Below, piece by piece: positions 23,537-34,731 of a stretch of 64,000 nucleotides of DNA. The stretch is from positions 26,134,039 through 26,198,038 of the forward strand of contig CM070584.1 in assembly GCA_036346355.1 (NCBI GenBank). Reading direction: 5' to 3'. The number at the start of each line of letters is the position of its first letter. Position 1 is the first letter of the stretch. Origin of the DNA: Rhipidocladum racemiflorum (taxonomy: Eukaryota; Streptophyta; Magnoliopsida; Poales; Poaceae). The notes under the pieces were generated by a model that searched no databases, had not been told where the DNA came from, and saw nothing but the letters and a program-made list of their open reading frames with translations. The position numbers were made by a program, and so were the translations under genes.

Positions 23537-24346
23537 TTAGATGCGACTCGACGAAGGAGTCTCAACTGCAAAACCTTCGCTCACTCCTCGACCCAACCTC
23601 CACGACCTCCACGTGGCGGGTGCGGTGGCATAGGCGCAAAGCAATCGCCATGCCCCCACAACAACTGTAGTCGAATAAACAGCATCCTCCTCGGGCTCTG
23701 GTGTGGGTTGTGACTCTGGCTGTGGCTCCTCGGGATCTGGCTCGTGCAGCTCCAGTACTAGCTCCGGCCCCTGTCCATACAATGCCATCTCCAGCTCATC
23801 AATCCTTTGCAGAAGATGGGACATATACTCTCGAATCTCCTGCAGACTTCTCTTCTCTTTCTTGACCTCCTCACGGGCCTTCTGCAGTTCCTGCACCGTA
23901 TCATCGAGTGCATCCTCCTGCGCGACGATGAACCCCGCCAAGTGTGTGACGGTGACATCCTATATCGGCTCCCGCTCAACCCTGTTGTCTCGACGTGGAT
24001 GGTGACGAAACATTGTGCCCTCCAGCTCTCTAGAGTAGGTGCGAGCAATGTGTCGCATCGCTCGACGCGACACCTCCTGGATCCCCATCTGGAAGATGGA
24101 CCTCCTGGCCATGAAATAGCATGGGCGGCTGAACTTTGTCTTCTCGCGAGCATACATAGTGATCTTGACATCCCATGCCTTGACCAATCCAGCCTGCACT
24201 ACGGTAATTCCCTGGTAAAGTGGCCTCTCGAAACCTCCAAGCACCTGCAACATACACCATAACTCAGTGACGTAGCCTCCTTCACGCTCGGCATAGTTGT
24301 TGAGCATCTTCATCTGCCAAGAGACACTCACGTGAGAACGCAACAA
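23537..24346 (-). pseudogene. T1 orf0 (coiled-coil, acidic C-terminus), broken copy
   Basis: The frame lies between the primer-binding site and gag and aligns along its length with the intact T4 orf0 (51779-52582). The N-terminal 128 residues are about three-quarters identical (NNYAEREGGY, YAREKTKFSRP, ARTYSRELEGT). The T4 start ATG is TTG here, and a TAG follows REPI (about 23957-23962), splitting the frame. The second half keeps a heptad-rich coil (TVQELQKAREEVKKEKRSLQ) and a Glu/Pro-rich tail. The C-terminus is frameshifted. The function is unknown. Confidence 0.75.
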
Positions 24347-24512
24347 TTTTTAAACCACGTGAGAACAAGAGAAATTCAGCAAAGGGGTATGAAAAGAGAG
24401 AAGGGGATAAGGCGAGATTTCGTTCTTCATCCTGACAAATTTTAACCTTAGAAAATAGGTTTTATCCTTACAACGACCATTCTAACTAAGGGATAGTCCT
24501 ACAGTCAGTATA

Positions 24513-24525
24513 GCTCTGATACCAC
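24513..24525 (-). promoter_or_regulatory. Primer-binding site of T1
   Basis: The minus strand reads GTGGTATCAGAGC, an exact match to the complement of the initiator tRNA-Met 3' end, four bases from the LTR edge at 24529. Confidence 0.85.
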
Positions 24526-24528
24526 CTC

Positions 24529-24779
24529 TGTCGGGACCCGAATTTGCAAATCCGAACCCTCTGTGTATTCAGCACTAGTCCAGTATCATGCTAGTGCACA
24601 CAGTCTCAACATCGGTAAATATCACAATCAAACACATCGATAATAGTAAAGTACTTTAATTAAAATAACCAAACTGGTTGCTCGACCTTATGGTCAAGTT
24701 ACAACAGTACGCCACATAGGGCGAAAACTTATTAAGGAAATAAATTGCAGCGGAATAAAAGCATCAACGTGGAGCCATC
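24529..24779 (-). repeat. T1 5' LTR, first 251 bp
   Basis: It starts TGTCGGGACCC next to the primer-binding complement and matches the left end of the 10864 LTR. It is interrupted after GGAGCCATC by the LTR edge of T2. The LTR sequence resumes in T1 register near 28972 with about 430 bp missing. Confidence 0.8.
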
Positions 24780-27700
24780 TGTCGGGACCCGAATTTGCAA
24801 ATTTGGACCCTCTGTGTATTCAGCACTAGTCCAGGAACGCGCTAGTGCATACAGTCTCAACATTGGTAAATATCACAATCATACTCAACGAAATAATAAG
24901 GTACCTTAAATAGTTAACCAAGCTGGTTGCTCGACCTTAAGGTCAAGTTACAAATATACGCCACGCAGGGCGAGAACTTAAATAAAGAGAAATAATAGCA
25001 GCGGAAAATGAGATAACTTCGTGGCGCCATCCAGTATACCACAGGCAACTGACTGGGCTCGCTCCCTAGATAGACGGTTCCTCTGGAAGCTCCTCCTCCA
25101 AAGCTGGTGTAGCCTCTTCTTCAACTGGTGTTGTATTGTGGCAAGGGTGAGTACTTGGTACTCAGCAAGTCATGCACGGAATGCAAGCTAATATACTACA
25201 TGCATGGCTTAGTACAAAGGAGTAGCTCAGGGTATATTTGCAATAAAACAACATCTTGACAAGTAACATAAGTAGATTCAAAAGCAGTAGAAACATGTTT
25301 AAGAGCAATAACTTCTCCAGCAATTAAATAAACATCTTTCCCAAATCTAATCCACATTTCCATCAACATCATTATTAAACCAAACCCAACCTCTCAAGTC
25401 CAAGTCATTTTCAAGAAAGTCTAACCCTTGACTGTAATTCCCGAGCGATGTCCAATACCGCGGACACGGCTATTCGAATAGATTTTACACTCTGCAGAGG
25501 TTATGCACTTTACCCACAAGATACAGCCAAACACCACAAAGGAGAGTGTCCGTAACAAAGTCTTTCGGAAGCTTCTAACCGCACAAGTGGTCCTTCCCGG
25601 TGATTGCACGCTAACCCTTCCCTTAGCGAAGGCGGAGTTTAGGCCAATCCACCGTTAGATGGGTACCTGGCCGCAGCCGATGCAGACGCTCCGTACAACT
25701 ACACAAAAGGTATAGTTGACACCTGAGGTCCCACAGCGTTATTAGCAACTTAATCAACTAGGTCCGTCCCATTACAGACATGTGGTTGCACGTTTGACTC
25801 AGTTCAAAGGCTTGCAAGGTTAAGTCCTTAGGGTGACCAGGGCAAGACTACCCGAAAAACCAAAACAACGTTCCCGGTGCCACAACTGGCCCACCCGATC
25901 ATTCTTGCCACATGCCCCGGTCAAAATCTATTTATCAAACCCCCAGTTGATTACCATACACCACGTGCCATCAACATCAGAACACATGATACCTTTCCAA
26001 AACAGGTTTAATATATCATTAAGTCAATATTAACATTTGATTGTCCAAAATCATGTCAAGAGCACATGGCAGGTCTAAGCAATGTACTACAACGATCTAA
26101 ATTCCCATGTTGGCAATTTAATAATGTCCAACTATTTAATCCTCAACTAGGGTGACAAGGGGTTCATGGCATACAAATATCTATGTCAAGGTGGCATACA
26201 GCAACTAGGCAATTAACTAATCTCCCAAAATCAATTAAAGCATTTTATAATTGAACTAGCATGGAATAATTTAAATCAAATTAATTTCAAAATGGGATCA
26301 ACATGTTCAAAGCACAACTTGCCTTCAAAGAGTACTTGTTCTTGGTCTTGAGCTGGCTCCTGAGTCAACACTTCACCTTCGAAGCCTTCGGGCACTTCAA
26401 CGTCTACTCGTAAAGCGTGCAAATAGCAATAAATAAATAAACAGTAGACAAAAAGTACCCAAAACTTCAAATAAAGTCCACAAACAGAGAGAGCATAATT
26501 TTATGAATTTTTAGAAACTGGAATCGTCAAATTCGGAGTTTAAATGCAAAAGTTACAACCTTTTAAAGTTTAAAGAAAACATTAATTAAATAAAAATAGA
26601 GAAATATTCATAATCAAAATTTAATTAAAATTCATATTTGAGTAGGTCTCATTTTTATGAAAATTTAGAAATTTGAATCTCTCAAATCGGAGTTGAAACG
26701 CAAAAATTATAAGCGTTTGAAGTTTGAAACCATTTTTGAAATCAATAATCCGAATTAATAAATCATTTTCTTTTTCGGAAATTAATTTATTGCGTCAGCA
26801 TGACACGTGGACCAATCGGGAGCCGCCACGTCGCCTCGGGTCCATGGACGGCGCCGCAGCGGCTTCGGTCCACCGTGGACCCGATCCCACGACTCACGCG
26901 TGTCTCACCGACGGTGGACTTCTCGGATGACATCGAAGTAGCGTCATCACGCCTGGTGAGGGCGGTGGCAATTTGGGCCCCACCGTGACGTCGGCATGAC
27001 GTCATGGTGCGGATTAGCTGGGCGGCCCGACACGCTGGCCCCAGCTGGCGTCACACGTGGCGTCGGCGGTGACCAGCGGCGGCAGCGGCCCGACGCGGCG
27101 GTCAGACTTCCGCCCATCTGGCTAGATCTCAGCCGTTGATTTGAAAATCAACGGCCCAGATCGGATCTGGCTTAACGCGTTATCGAAACCGCTCGGCTGG
27201 TATGGACCGTTCGATCTCGATCGGACGGTCAAGATCAACTCTAGAGTTACTACGTGGCTAACCCTAGCCGTTTGATCTAGATCTAACGTCTGAGATTGGA
27301 TCTAGTACGGTGCAGTTCTAGCTACGTGGCACAATCTAAACCGTTGGATCTAAATCCAACTGTTGGAAATAGATCTGAAAATTACAACGTGGGATTTTAC
27401 CGTGGCGACGTGGACGAATCTGGGCCCTCGGATCTTGATCGGACGGCTGATGGAGTTCGCGAGGCGGCGACGGCGCGCGGCGGAGCAGAGGTCACCGGAG
27501 ACGAGGACGACGACACGCCCGACGGCATTTGGGCGCGATCCCGGCGAAGTGAAAGGTCCCCTCCAACGCGGCTGGTCCTTGCGGTTCCGGATCTGGGCTC
27601 AACGGCGGCGGAGGACGGTGGATGGCGGCGGAATCGGTGAATAATCGCGGCGGAGACCTAGCGCAACTACGGCGAGCTCTAGCGGGCAAACGGCAGTGGC

Positions 27701-28383
27701 TCAGGTGACGTGGGCTAGTGCTATGGGTGCGCACGGAAGTCGGCTACCCGGTGGCGGCGGCGGTGCTTTAAATAGGGGCCTCGGCTTCCGTGAAAAGCGC
27801 GGAGACCGAGGCCCACACGCGGGCGGCGGCGGAGTCCGACGAGGACTCGGAGAGGGGTGACGTGGCTCAACGCGAGCCATTGGATCAGGATCCAACGGTG
27901 CGGGGTTTGGTCTCGGGTCCGGCTCGGGCGACTTGGCTGGCTCGGTCGGACTCGGGTTCGGCGACGTGGCTCAATCTCGGCCGTTCGATCTTGATCGGAC
28001 GGTCGAGAGGGTTAGGGTTAGGTTGGGTTCGAGTCGGACTCGGACTCAAGTCAGACTCGGGCTCGGGTCGGGTCCAGGTCGGAGGAACAGTACAAACCGG
28101 TTAGGTTTTCCAGTGATTAAATATTCAAATTAATTCCCAGAAATTCATTTAATTCTTTAAAAATAGTAAAATACTCAGAAAAATTCCAGAAAAATTCTAG
28201 AAAATATTTTGGGGCATTTTGTACTCAAATAAAATATTTCCAACAAAAAATTATTTGTAAAATCAAATTCTTTAATTATTTCAAAAGGGAATAAATCCAA
28301 ATAAATTCCAGAAAATTCCAAAAATTCACCAAAGTGCCAAATCTTATTCAAATTCATGAAAAGCAAAAATTTGGGGTGTTACA
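24780..28383 (-). repeat. T2 3' LTR
   Basis: The edges are TGTCGGGACCC and GTGTTACA on the plus strand. A TATA-type box (minus TATTTAAA) is at 27767-27774. The acidic internal exon with EVPEGFEGEVL and the GCAAGT donor is intact at about 26320-26402, and the terminal acidic exon is at about 25070-25130. Multiple CCGTTGGATC-type palindromes lie at 27120-28020. Confidence 0.85.
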
Positions 28384-28396
28384 AACCTTCCCCCTT
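28384..28396 (-). promoter_or_regulatory. Polypurine tract of T2
   Basis: The minus strand reads TTAAGGGGGAAGG directly upstream of the LTR edge TGTAACACC. Confidence 0.7.
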
Positions 28397-28418
28397 AACA
28401 GAATCGCGTCCCCGAGAT

Positions 28419-28977
28419 TCAGGGTTTACTAAAGAATAGGTTCGAAAACTCTTTCTTCAAATCCTCTTCGCGCTCCCAAGTTGCTTCACTCTCCGCATGG
28501 TTGCTCCATTGAACTCTGCAGAAACGGGTTGACTTGTTTCTCGTTTCTCGATCCATTGTGTCTAAAATCTTGACGGGGTGTTCCTTGTAAGTCAGATCCT
28601 CTTGTAGCTCAATTGACTCCAGCGGTGTCTGCTCATCAGGTACTCGGAGACACTTCTTCAACTGGGACACGTGGAACACGTCATGTACTCTTGCTAGTGA
28701 TTGCGGTAACTCTAGCTGGTATGCTACTTCCCCTCTCCGACTGAGAACCTTAAATGGTCCAACATATCGCAGCGCGAGTTCCCCTTTTGCATGGACTCTC
28801 TTAACTCCCTTGAGTGGCATAACTCTGAGATACACGAAATCTTCCGGCTCAAAGCTTAGGTCTCAGCGACGGTTATCGGCGTAGCTCTTCTGTCTTGACT
28901 GCACTATCTTCAGTCTTTCTCGGATCATGGCAATCTGCTCTTCAGCTTCTTGTAGAATGTCCGGCCCGAAGACTCGG
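28419..28977 (-). pseudogene. T2 pol 3' end (integrase C-terminus and chromodomain)
   Basis: The minus-strand frame contains RYVGPFKVLSRRGEVAYQLE (the GPY/F module), HDVFHVSQLKKCLRVPDE and the chromodomain core RVQWSNHAESEATWEREED. It has one break near 28836-28862 and ends at the recombination junction in the integrase linker (FGPDILQEAEEQ). It is nearly identical in arrangement to T4 residues 805-987. Confidence 0.85.
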
Positions 28978-29636
28978 CTATTTGAATAGGTTGTACACTC
29001 TGCAGAGGTTATGCACTTTACCCACAAGATACAGTCAAACACCACAAAGGCGATTGATCGTAACAAAGCCTTTCGGAAACCGCAAATTATACAAGTGAAC
29101 CTTCCCGGTTTTTGCCATACGCCATCCCTTCCCTCAGTGGAGGTGAAGTATGGGACCGACATACCGTTGGACGGGTACCATGCCATAGCCCTGGTACGCT
29201 CCCCCTTTAAGCTACACAAAAGGTGTAGTTGACACCCCGAGGTTCCACATGTAAGTTATTAGTAATTTACTCAACTAGGTCCGTCCCATTACAGACTTGT
29301 GGTTGCACGTTTGACTCAGATCAAAGGCTTGCAAGGTTAAGTCCTTAGGATGACCAGGGCAAGACTACCCGAAGAACCAAAGCGACATCCCCGGTGCCAC
29401 TCATGGCCCACCAAATCATTCTTGCCACTTGCCCCGGTGTAAATCTATTTATCACCATGCACCACATGCCCTTATCACCATCACAACACATGATACTTCT
29501 CCAAAATAGGTTTAATATCTCATTAAGTCAATATTAACATTTGATTGTCCAAGATCATGTCATATGCACGTAGAAGGTCTAAGCAACATACTACAACGGT
29601 CTAAATGCTTAATGTTGGCAATTTAATAAAGACCAT
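28972..29636 (-). repeat. T1 5' LTR, middle part
   Basis: LTR sequence from the CGGCTATTTGAATAGG motif onward matches 11550-11675 and 15042-15600. It begins at the T2 deletion junction and is cut at 29636 by S-A, then continues at 38550. Confidence 0.75.
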
Positions 29637-29997
29637 TGAAGGATCATTGTTTTTGATCCAATTGTTTTTGATGATGAGTATTTGAAAAGAGTTGAAATTG
29701 ATTTGATTATTTGATAAGATTTGAAAGTGGTTTGATTATTTAGTGGTTGTATGGATTAATGTGAGTCAAGTCGCGGACTTGGGCTCGGAAATTGTTTGTG
29801 TGTTTTTGTTCATGTGCAGGTGTTGCTTGAGGTCGAACGTGGTCGGTGACAGGACCGAGACTAGGTTCAAGGGAGGAACTGAGGTCGTGAGGGTCGAGGG
29901 TGTCATGCGAGACGTTCGGACTAGAGAACGGTGCACGTGAGATCGAGATCGTTGCAGCGTAGTGGCAAGAGGCCGTACGCGTGTATACGAATTTTTG

Positions 29998-30280
29998 AGT
30001 GTGTGTGTGTGTGTGTGCATGCAAGTGTGTGTGCGTGTGCATGCATGTGTGTGTGCATACGAGCATGTGTGTGTGTGAATGCATTTAATGCATGTGTGTG
30101 TGCATGCATGGAGTGTGTGTGTTTGCATGCAAGTGTGTGTGTGTGTGTGCATGCATACAAATGCATGTGAATGCATTTAATGTGTTGCATGCATGCATGT
30201 GTGAGTGCATCGCCGTGAGTGTGTGTGTGCGTGGCGTGAGTGTGCTGTGAGTGCGTGTGTGTGCATTTAATGCTTTACGT
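29998..30280 (+). repeat. Alternating purine-pyrimidine microsatellite in S-A 5' LTR
   Basis: Runs of GTGTGTGT alternate with GCATGCATG blocks and TTTAATGC spacers. The matching tract at 37830-38110 has shorter GT runs, so it has changed length since insertion. It produces long spurious His/Thr/Cys frames on both strands. Such tracts can adopt Z-form DNA (known property). Confidence 0.85.
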
Positions 30281-30442
30281 GTGTGTGCACTTCTTTGTAT
30301 TCTTGAATGACCAAATCAGAAACAGCAGTTCTTCTCCGTGTCGAAGAGGCCAGCAATCCGAGTCTGTGGAGGCAGCGGGAAAAATAGAAAAAGGATTCCT
30401 AAGTCTAAACAGATTTTTGATAGATTTTTGGGTGACTCTTGT

Positions 30443-30451
30443 CCTTTAAAT
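30443..30451 (+). promoter_or_regulatory. TATA-type box of S-A 5' LTR
   Basis: TTTAAATAG lies in the same context as in the solo LTR (22458) and in S-B (minus strand near 40298 and 46057). The 3' LTR of S-A lacks this segment. Confidence 0.6.
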
Positions 30452-30903
30452 AGAGGGTTCTAGGGGCTTAGAACTCATCCAATGCAAAGGGCAAGAAGCA
30501 AAAGGTGCCTACAACAAAGAAAAGCTTTTGTGCTCTCTTTAGTTTGTTTAGGGTTTTCTAATCTTGTGAGATTAGAGATTTTGTTTAGGGTTTTCTAATC
30601 ATTGAAGATTAGAAGATTTTTTTTTGGTGTCATCTTGTTGAAGATGGCTTTGGAATAAAAAGATAAGTTTATGCTATATTCTCTTTTTTTTTGCTTTGAT
30701 TCTTGATTAGAAGGTTTGTTCGATTTTTGATAGAACTAGTTTTGATTTTTGTTCGACTTGTCTCGCTAATTAATCTAGGGTTTTGATCTCTACAATATTA
30801 GATATTCTTCCGCTATTTAGGGGTCTTTAATTTTCCGAAAGAAATAGTTGAATTTTATTCGGCATCTATTCACCCCCCCTCTAGTTGCCTACTCGGTCCT
30901 ACA

Positions 30904-30917
30904 AGTGGTATCAGAGC
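30904..30917 (+). promoter_or_regulatory. Primer-binding site of S-A
   Basis: AGTGGTATCAGAGC directly follows the 5' LTR. TGGTATCAGAGC complements the 3' end of initiator tRNA-Met. Confidence 0.88.
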
Positions 30918-30964
30918 TAGGCTCTACTAATCCATCTTAACAGGTGATTAGTAAACGGTAAGTT

Positions 30965-32300
30965 ATGGCAACAGAGAAATACTCAAACAAGCCGCCAATC
31001 TTCGATGGCACAGACTTCCCCCACTGGCGGATCCGAATGACTGCATATCTTCAAGCTCAAGGTAACGCGATTTGGCGCAAGGTAAAAATTTAAATGCGAG
31101 CTTCCTTCTAATGATGATATTGATAAAATCGAGTTTGAAAAAGATGTTGAAAACAATAATAGAGCTAGAAACATATTGCTTCAAGGACTTGCTAGAAAAG
31201 AATTCGATAGAGTCTCATTTACTCACTTTGCTCATGAAATTTGGAAATCTCTTCAAGATTATCATGAGGGCAATCGACTCTGTAAAAGAAGCTAGGCAAG
31301 ATCAATTTAAAAAGGAATACACTAGATTTGAAATGAACTCGGAGAATCTCTAGATGATTGTTTTGCTCGCTTTAACAGAATCTTAAACAATCTTAGATGT
31401 AGATGTAAAGTACATCGACTCTGAAAATGCTAGACATTTCCTATCATCTCTTGATCTTAAAATCTGGCAAATGAAAGTGACTGCTTTTAGGGAAGCTCAC
31501 AAGATGAGTGAAATGACTTTGGATAAACTATATTCTAGTCTTAAGACTTTTGAGATAGACATTGTTTCAAGAACTTCCAATGATAACTCTATGGCTCTTA
31601 ATGCTAATTCTTCATATGATAATGCTACTAGTTCTTCATCATCATATTCCATTACTGCTTTGAGTGCTCTTAGTGATGAGCAGCTAGATCAAATACCCGG
31701 AAGATACACTTGCTCTTCTTTCCAAGCGTGTCAATGCAGCTTACATGAGATCAAGGGAGAGAAGAGGAGCCTCCATCCTTTGCTACAAGCTGCGGCAAGG
31801 TCGGGCACATCCGTGCTAACTGTTTCAATAACAAAGATAAAGAGGAGAAGGAGCAAAGCAACTCCTACAAGTCCTTTCGGCCAAAAGAGAGCAAGGACAA
31901 AAATAAACAACGGACAAAGAAGATGCTCAACAAAGTCTTGACGGCAATTGGTCGCTTAGACTTAGCGACATTGATGATTCAGCGGCGATGAGAAGGAAGC
32001 GAAGCAAACGGTGAACGAGAAAGATTTCACGGATTTGTGCTTCATGGCGAAAGGGAACACTAGTGATTCTAGTGACAACGACAGCACCTCCAGCCCGGCG
32101 GTGATGAGGTAATACCTTCGTATGATGAGCTTTGTGAAGTTTTAGTCATATTGAGAAAATCTTTAAGAAAATCTTCACTCAAAAATAAAAACTTAGAGAA
32201 AGATCTATCAATGCTAAAATCAAAACTTTGATCTTAGAAATTCAAATTCTGAAAGACATGTGATTCTTGCTTAGATCTCAAATTTGAAATTAAATCTCTA
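30965..32300 (+). pseudogene. S-A gag, N-terminal part, frameshifted
   Basis: ATG at 30965 opens a typical copia gag start (PPIFDGTDFPHWRIRMTAYL), but the frame stops near 31094. Matching segments continue in other frames: QFKKEYTRFEMNSENL (about 31298-31350), DDCFARFNRILNNLR (about 31355-31400), then 31471-31941 with MSEMTLDKLYSSLKTFE. A first zinc knuckle, CGKVGHIRANC (about 31790-31825), is one base out of frame with its first cysteine. At least three frameshifts make it non-functional. Confidence 0.75.
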
Positions 32301-32312
32301 AAAGAGGAACAT

Positions 32313-33083
32313 ATGATTAAACTAGAACAAGTTTATGCCAAACAATTGAAAAATAAAAAACTTGTGAAAAATGTTGGTTGCTCTCTTGATGGTTTACATG
32401 GTCAAACTTCTTGTTCTAAATGTCCCATACTAGAATTGAAGTTGCATGATGCAGATGCTAAGATTACTCAATTGTTTAATGATTTGCTTACACATGAAGT
32501 TCTTTCATGCTCAACTTGTCGCATAAGCAAAAGAAAAAGTAGTTGTTTCTGTAATAATTGTTTAACACTCTCTCGAAAAATTGATTACTTGGAAAAGTCT
32601 TTAGAATGTTTTACTAAAGGAAAGAAAAATCTAAATATGATTTTGGATCAATCAAGAGTCAGCACTCATCACAAAGGTTTAGGTTTTGATCCTTATGCTC
32701 ATCACAAATCATATGCTCCTACTATTGTTAAAACTCTTGAAAGTGGAAAGTTTGAAATTGTCAAAGAACTCGAGAAAACTGTCTTCAAATCTGCTGGAAT
32801 TTTATCTTCTACTATGTTGAATGCAAATGTTGCTTCTGCTTCTAAAGTCAAACCATTTGTTAAGTACAGTTGCACTCATTGTGGAAAAGATGGTCATTTA
32901 ATGAATTTTTGTTTTAGACTAGCCAAACAACAGAGAAAGGAAAATTCAAAGGCTAAGTCTAACTTTAAACAAACACGTATCATTTCTCCACATGTTCCGC
33001 TAGTGAAAGCAAACAAAATACCTGGAAATTCATCTACTTTGCATTCACAAGCTTTTGTACGATCACCTCCTCGTCGAAAGTGA
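32313..33083 (+). pseudogene. S-A gag, C-terminal part with zinc knuckle
   Basis: A 256-codon open segment is rich in cysteine pairs and Lys. It carries a CCHC knuckle, CTHCGKDGHLMNFC, at 32871-32912. It aligns with the S-B segment 43482-44159 (SCSKCPILELKL versus SCSKCLTLELKL; LLTHEVLSCSTCR in both). It is the RNA-binding end of gag in Sirevirus-type elements. The true frame enters from upstream, so this ATG is not the real start. Confidence 0.8.
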
Positions 33084-33159
33084 TTCGATCTTTGGATACC
33101 TAAATCATATTTCTCTAACTTGTAGCTGAATCCTCAACATCTTCTATTCATAACATGTA

Positions 33160-33540
33160 GGTGGCACGAGAAGGGAAGGAGAACATCCGGGTTGTTGATT
33201 CAGGATCTTTGCCAACACATGACAGCAACCCAAGTTGGTTCTCCTCCCTAACAAAAGCTTCTCGGGAGCTAAACGATCACTTTTGGAGATGCTACTCTTT
33301 GGGCCAGCGTCATTGCAAAAGGTACTATGAAGGTGAATGATCACTTTACTTTAAAGAATGTCTCTTTGGTGTCTAAACTGAAATTCAACCTTACTGTCTC
33401 AGATCTCAATTGTTGGATGAAAACTTTGAAGTGAGTTTTAAACCAAATGCATGTAGAGTACTCGATGCTTCCGGAAACTTGACTCTTGAGATATCTAGAC
33501 TTGGAAAAATTTTCATAGCAAATTTTAGCAATGCTTCAAG
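33160..33540 (+). pseudogene. S-A protease remnant
   Basis: The translation near 33185-33300 gives NIRVVDSGS followed by WFSSLTKAS, which matches the copia aspartic protease pattern VDSG...HMT...WFSSL. The HMT part is disrupted, and small indels break the frame between 33163 and 33550. It lies between gag and integrase as expected. Confidence 0.7.
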
Positions 33541-33549
33541 TTCACATTG

Positions 33550-34652
33550 TTTTGTTGCTTAGAATCTAGAAATCTCAATTTTTGGCATCGTCGGTTAGGT
33601 CACATGGGCTTTGATCTGTTATCTAGATTGAGTGGTCTAGACTTAATTCGTGGCTTGCCAAAATTAAAATCTTGCAAAGACATTGTTTGTGCTTCCTGTC
33701 GACATGGTAAGATGGTTGGAGCCCCTCATGCTCCTGTCTCTCTTGTAATGACCACGGCCCGGCCAACTTCTTCACATGGATCTGATGGGACCATCTCGAG
33801 TACAATCAATTTGGAGGTAAGTGGTACTTTCTAGTAATAGTTGATGATTATTCGAGATACTCTTGGGTGCTTTTTCTGTCTTCAAAAGATGAGATTTTTG
33901 GACTCTTTCATGTCTTCATTAAGAGATTGATAAATGAATTGCCTAACTCATTGAAAGCCATAAGAACAGATAATGGTACAGAATTCAAAAATGCCTTGTT
34001 TAAATCTTTTTGTGAAACTAATGGGATTGAACATCAATTTTCTTCGCCATATTCTCCCTCACAGAATGGTGTTGTAGAAAGGAAAATTAGAACTTTGATA
34101 CAAATGGCTAGAACTATGCTAGATGAATACAACACTTCAAGAAAATTTTGGGCTGAGGCAATTTCTTCTGCTTGCTATATATCAAATAGGGTCTATCTCA
34201 GAGCTTTACTTGGTAAAACATCTTATGAACTGAGATTTGATCGTAAACCATCTGTTTCTCACTTACGAGTGTTTGGTTGCAAATGCTTTATTCTTAAACA
34301 TGGAAATCTTGATAAATTCGAAGCTCGTAGTACAGATGGTATTTTCCTTGGCTATTCGTTGCACTCTCGTGGATATCGTGTACTTGATTTATCGACTAAC
34401 AAATTGTTGGAGACATGCGATGTTACTTTTGATGAGGCTAGCCCTAGACCCGACATTTCAGGTTCACGAGAAGATTTAGAGCCAATCTTTTTGGATAAAA
34501 GATTCGAAGAAAATGATGAAGATAATGATGATGATGAGCTCATACCTACAGAACGGGAAGATGTTCCTGAACAAATTGATGTGACTACTACTTCAGATTC
34601 TCCTACACCTCCCACGACGACTGAAACAACTGGACCTCCCTTCTGCTTTTAA
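33550..34652 (+). pseudogene. S-A integrase (GAG_pre-integrase plus catalytic core)
   Basis: The zinc-binding part has FWHRRLGHMGFDLL...CASCRHGKM (33570-33720). The core begins at DLMGPS (about 33781), with VDDYSRYSWV (about 33842-33870) in a different frame after a one-base shift. It continues with RTDNGTEF (about 33963-33986) and the catalytic Glu in NGVVERK (about 34066-34087), completing the DDE triad. The C-terminal LRVFGCKCF...GIFLGYS motif of copia integrases follows, then an acidic linker to RT. It would insert cDNA. The shift near 33815 disables it. Confidence 0.85.
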
Positions 34653-34731
34653 AGAACCATCCTCCTGAACAAATTATTGGAAGTCTTCATGAAAGGGTGA
34701 CACGTTCTAATCATCTCAAACTCTTTTATGC

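Larger units (their letters stand above)
10864..24779 (-). mobile_element. Chromovirus T1 (Tekay/Del-like), minus strand, left part
   Basis: T1 reads on the minus strand: 5' LTR start side at 24529, primer-binding complement at 24513-24524, orf0, gag, pol with chromodomain, polypurine tract at about 17989-18001, and 3' LTR ending at 10864. The chromodomain (NHAESEATWEREED) and LTRs near 3.7 kb fit the Tekay/Del chromovirus group. It sits in the Tat pol gene. Its own 5' LTR is broken by T2, S-A and T3 and runs out of the window. All reading frames are decayed, so it is older than T4. Confidence 0.85.
24780..28977 (-). mobile_element. Truncated chromovirus T2 (3' LTR plus end of pol)
   Basis: A complete LTR (24780-28383, 3604 bp), a polypurine tract and the 3' end of pol are present. 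The rest of the interior and the 5' LTR are gone. The break at about 28970-28979 joins integrase sequence straight to mid-LTR sequence of the family. T2 is inserted in the T1 5' LTR. CCATC (24775-24779) is its likely left target site. Confidence 0.8.
29637..30903 (+). repeat. S-A 5' LTR (1267 bp)
   Basis: It runs from TGAAGGATC to GGTCCTACA. It contains a GTGTGCATGCA microsatellite (29998-30280), a TATA-type TTTAAATAG at 30443-30451 and a C-run near the end. It is about 196 bp longer than the 3' LTR, chiefly because the 3' copy has lost about 180 bp around the TATA box. Confidence 0.88.

Noticed and set aside
29766..30190. Long reading frames rich in His/Thr or Cys/Val on both strands (also 37608-38030)
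   Set aside because: They are translations of the GT/GCATGC microsatellite in the S-A LTRs. Composition follows the repeat, not a protein.
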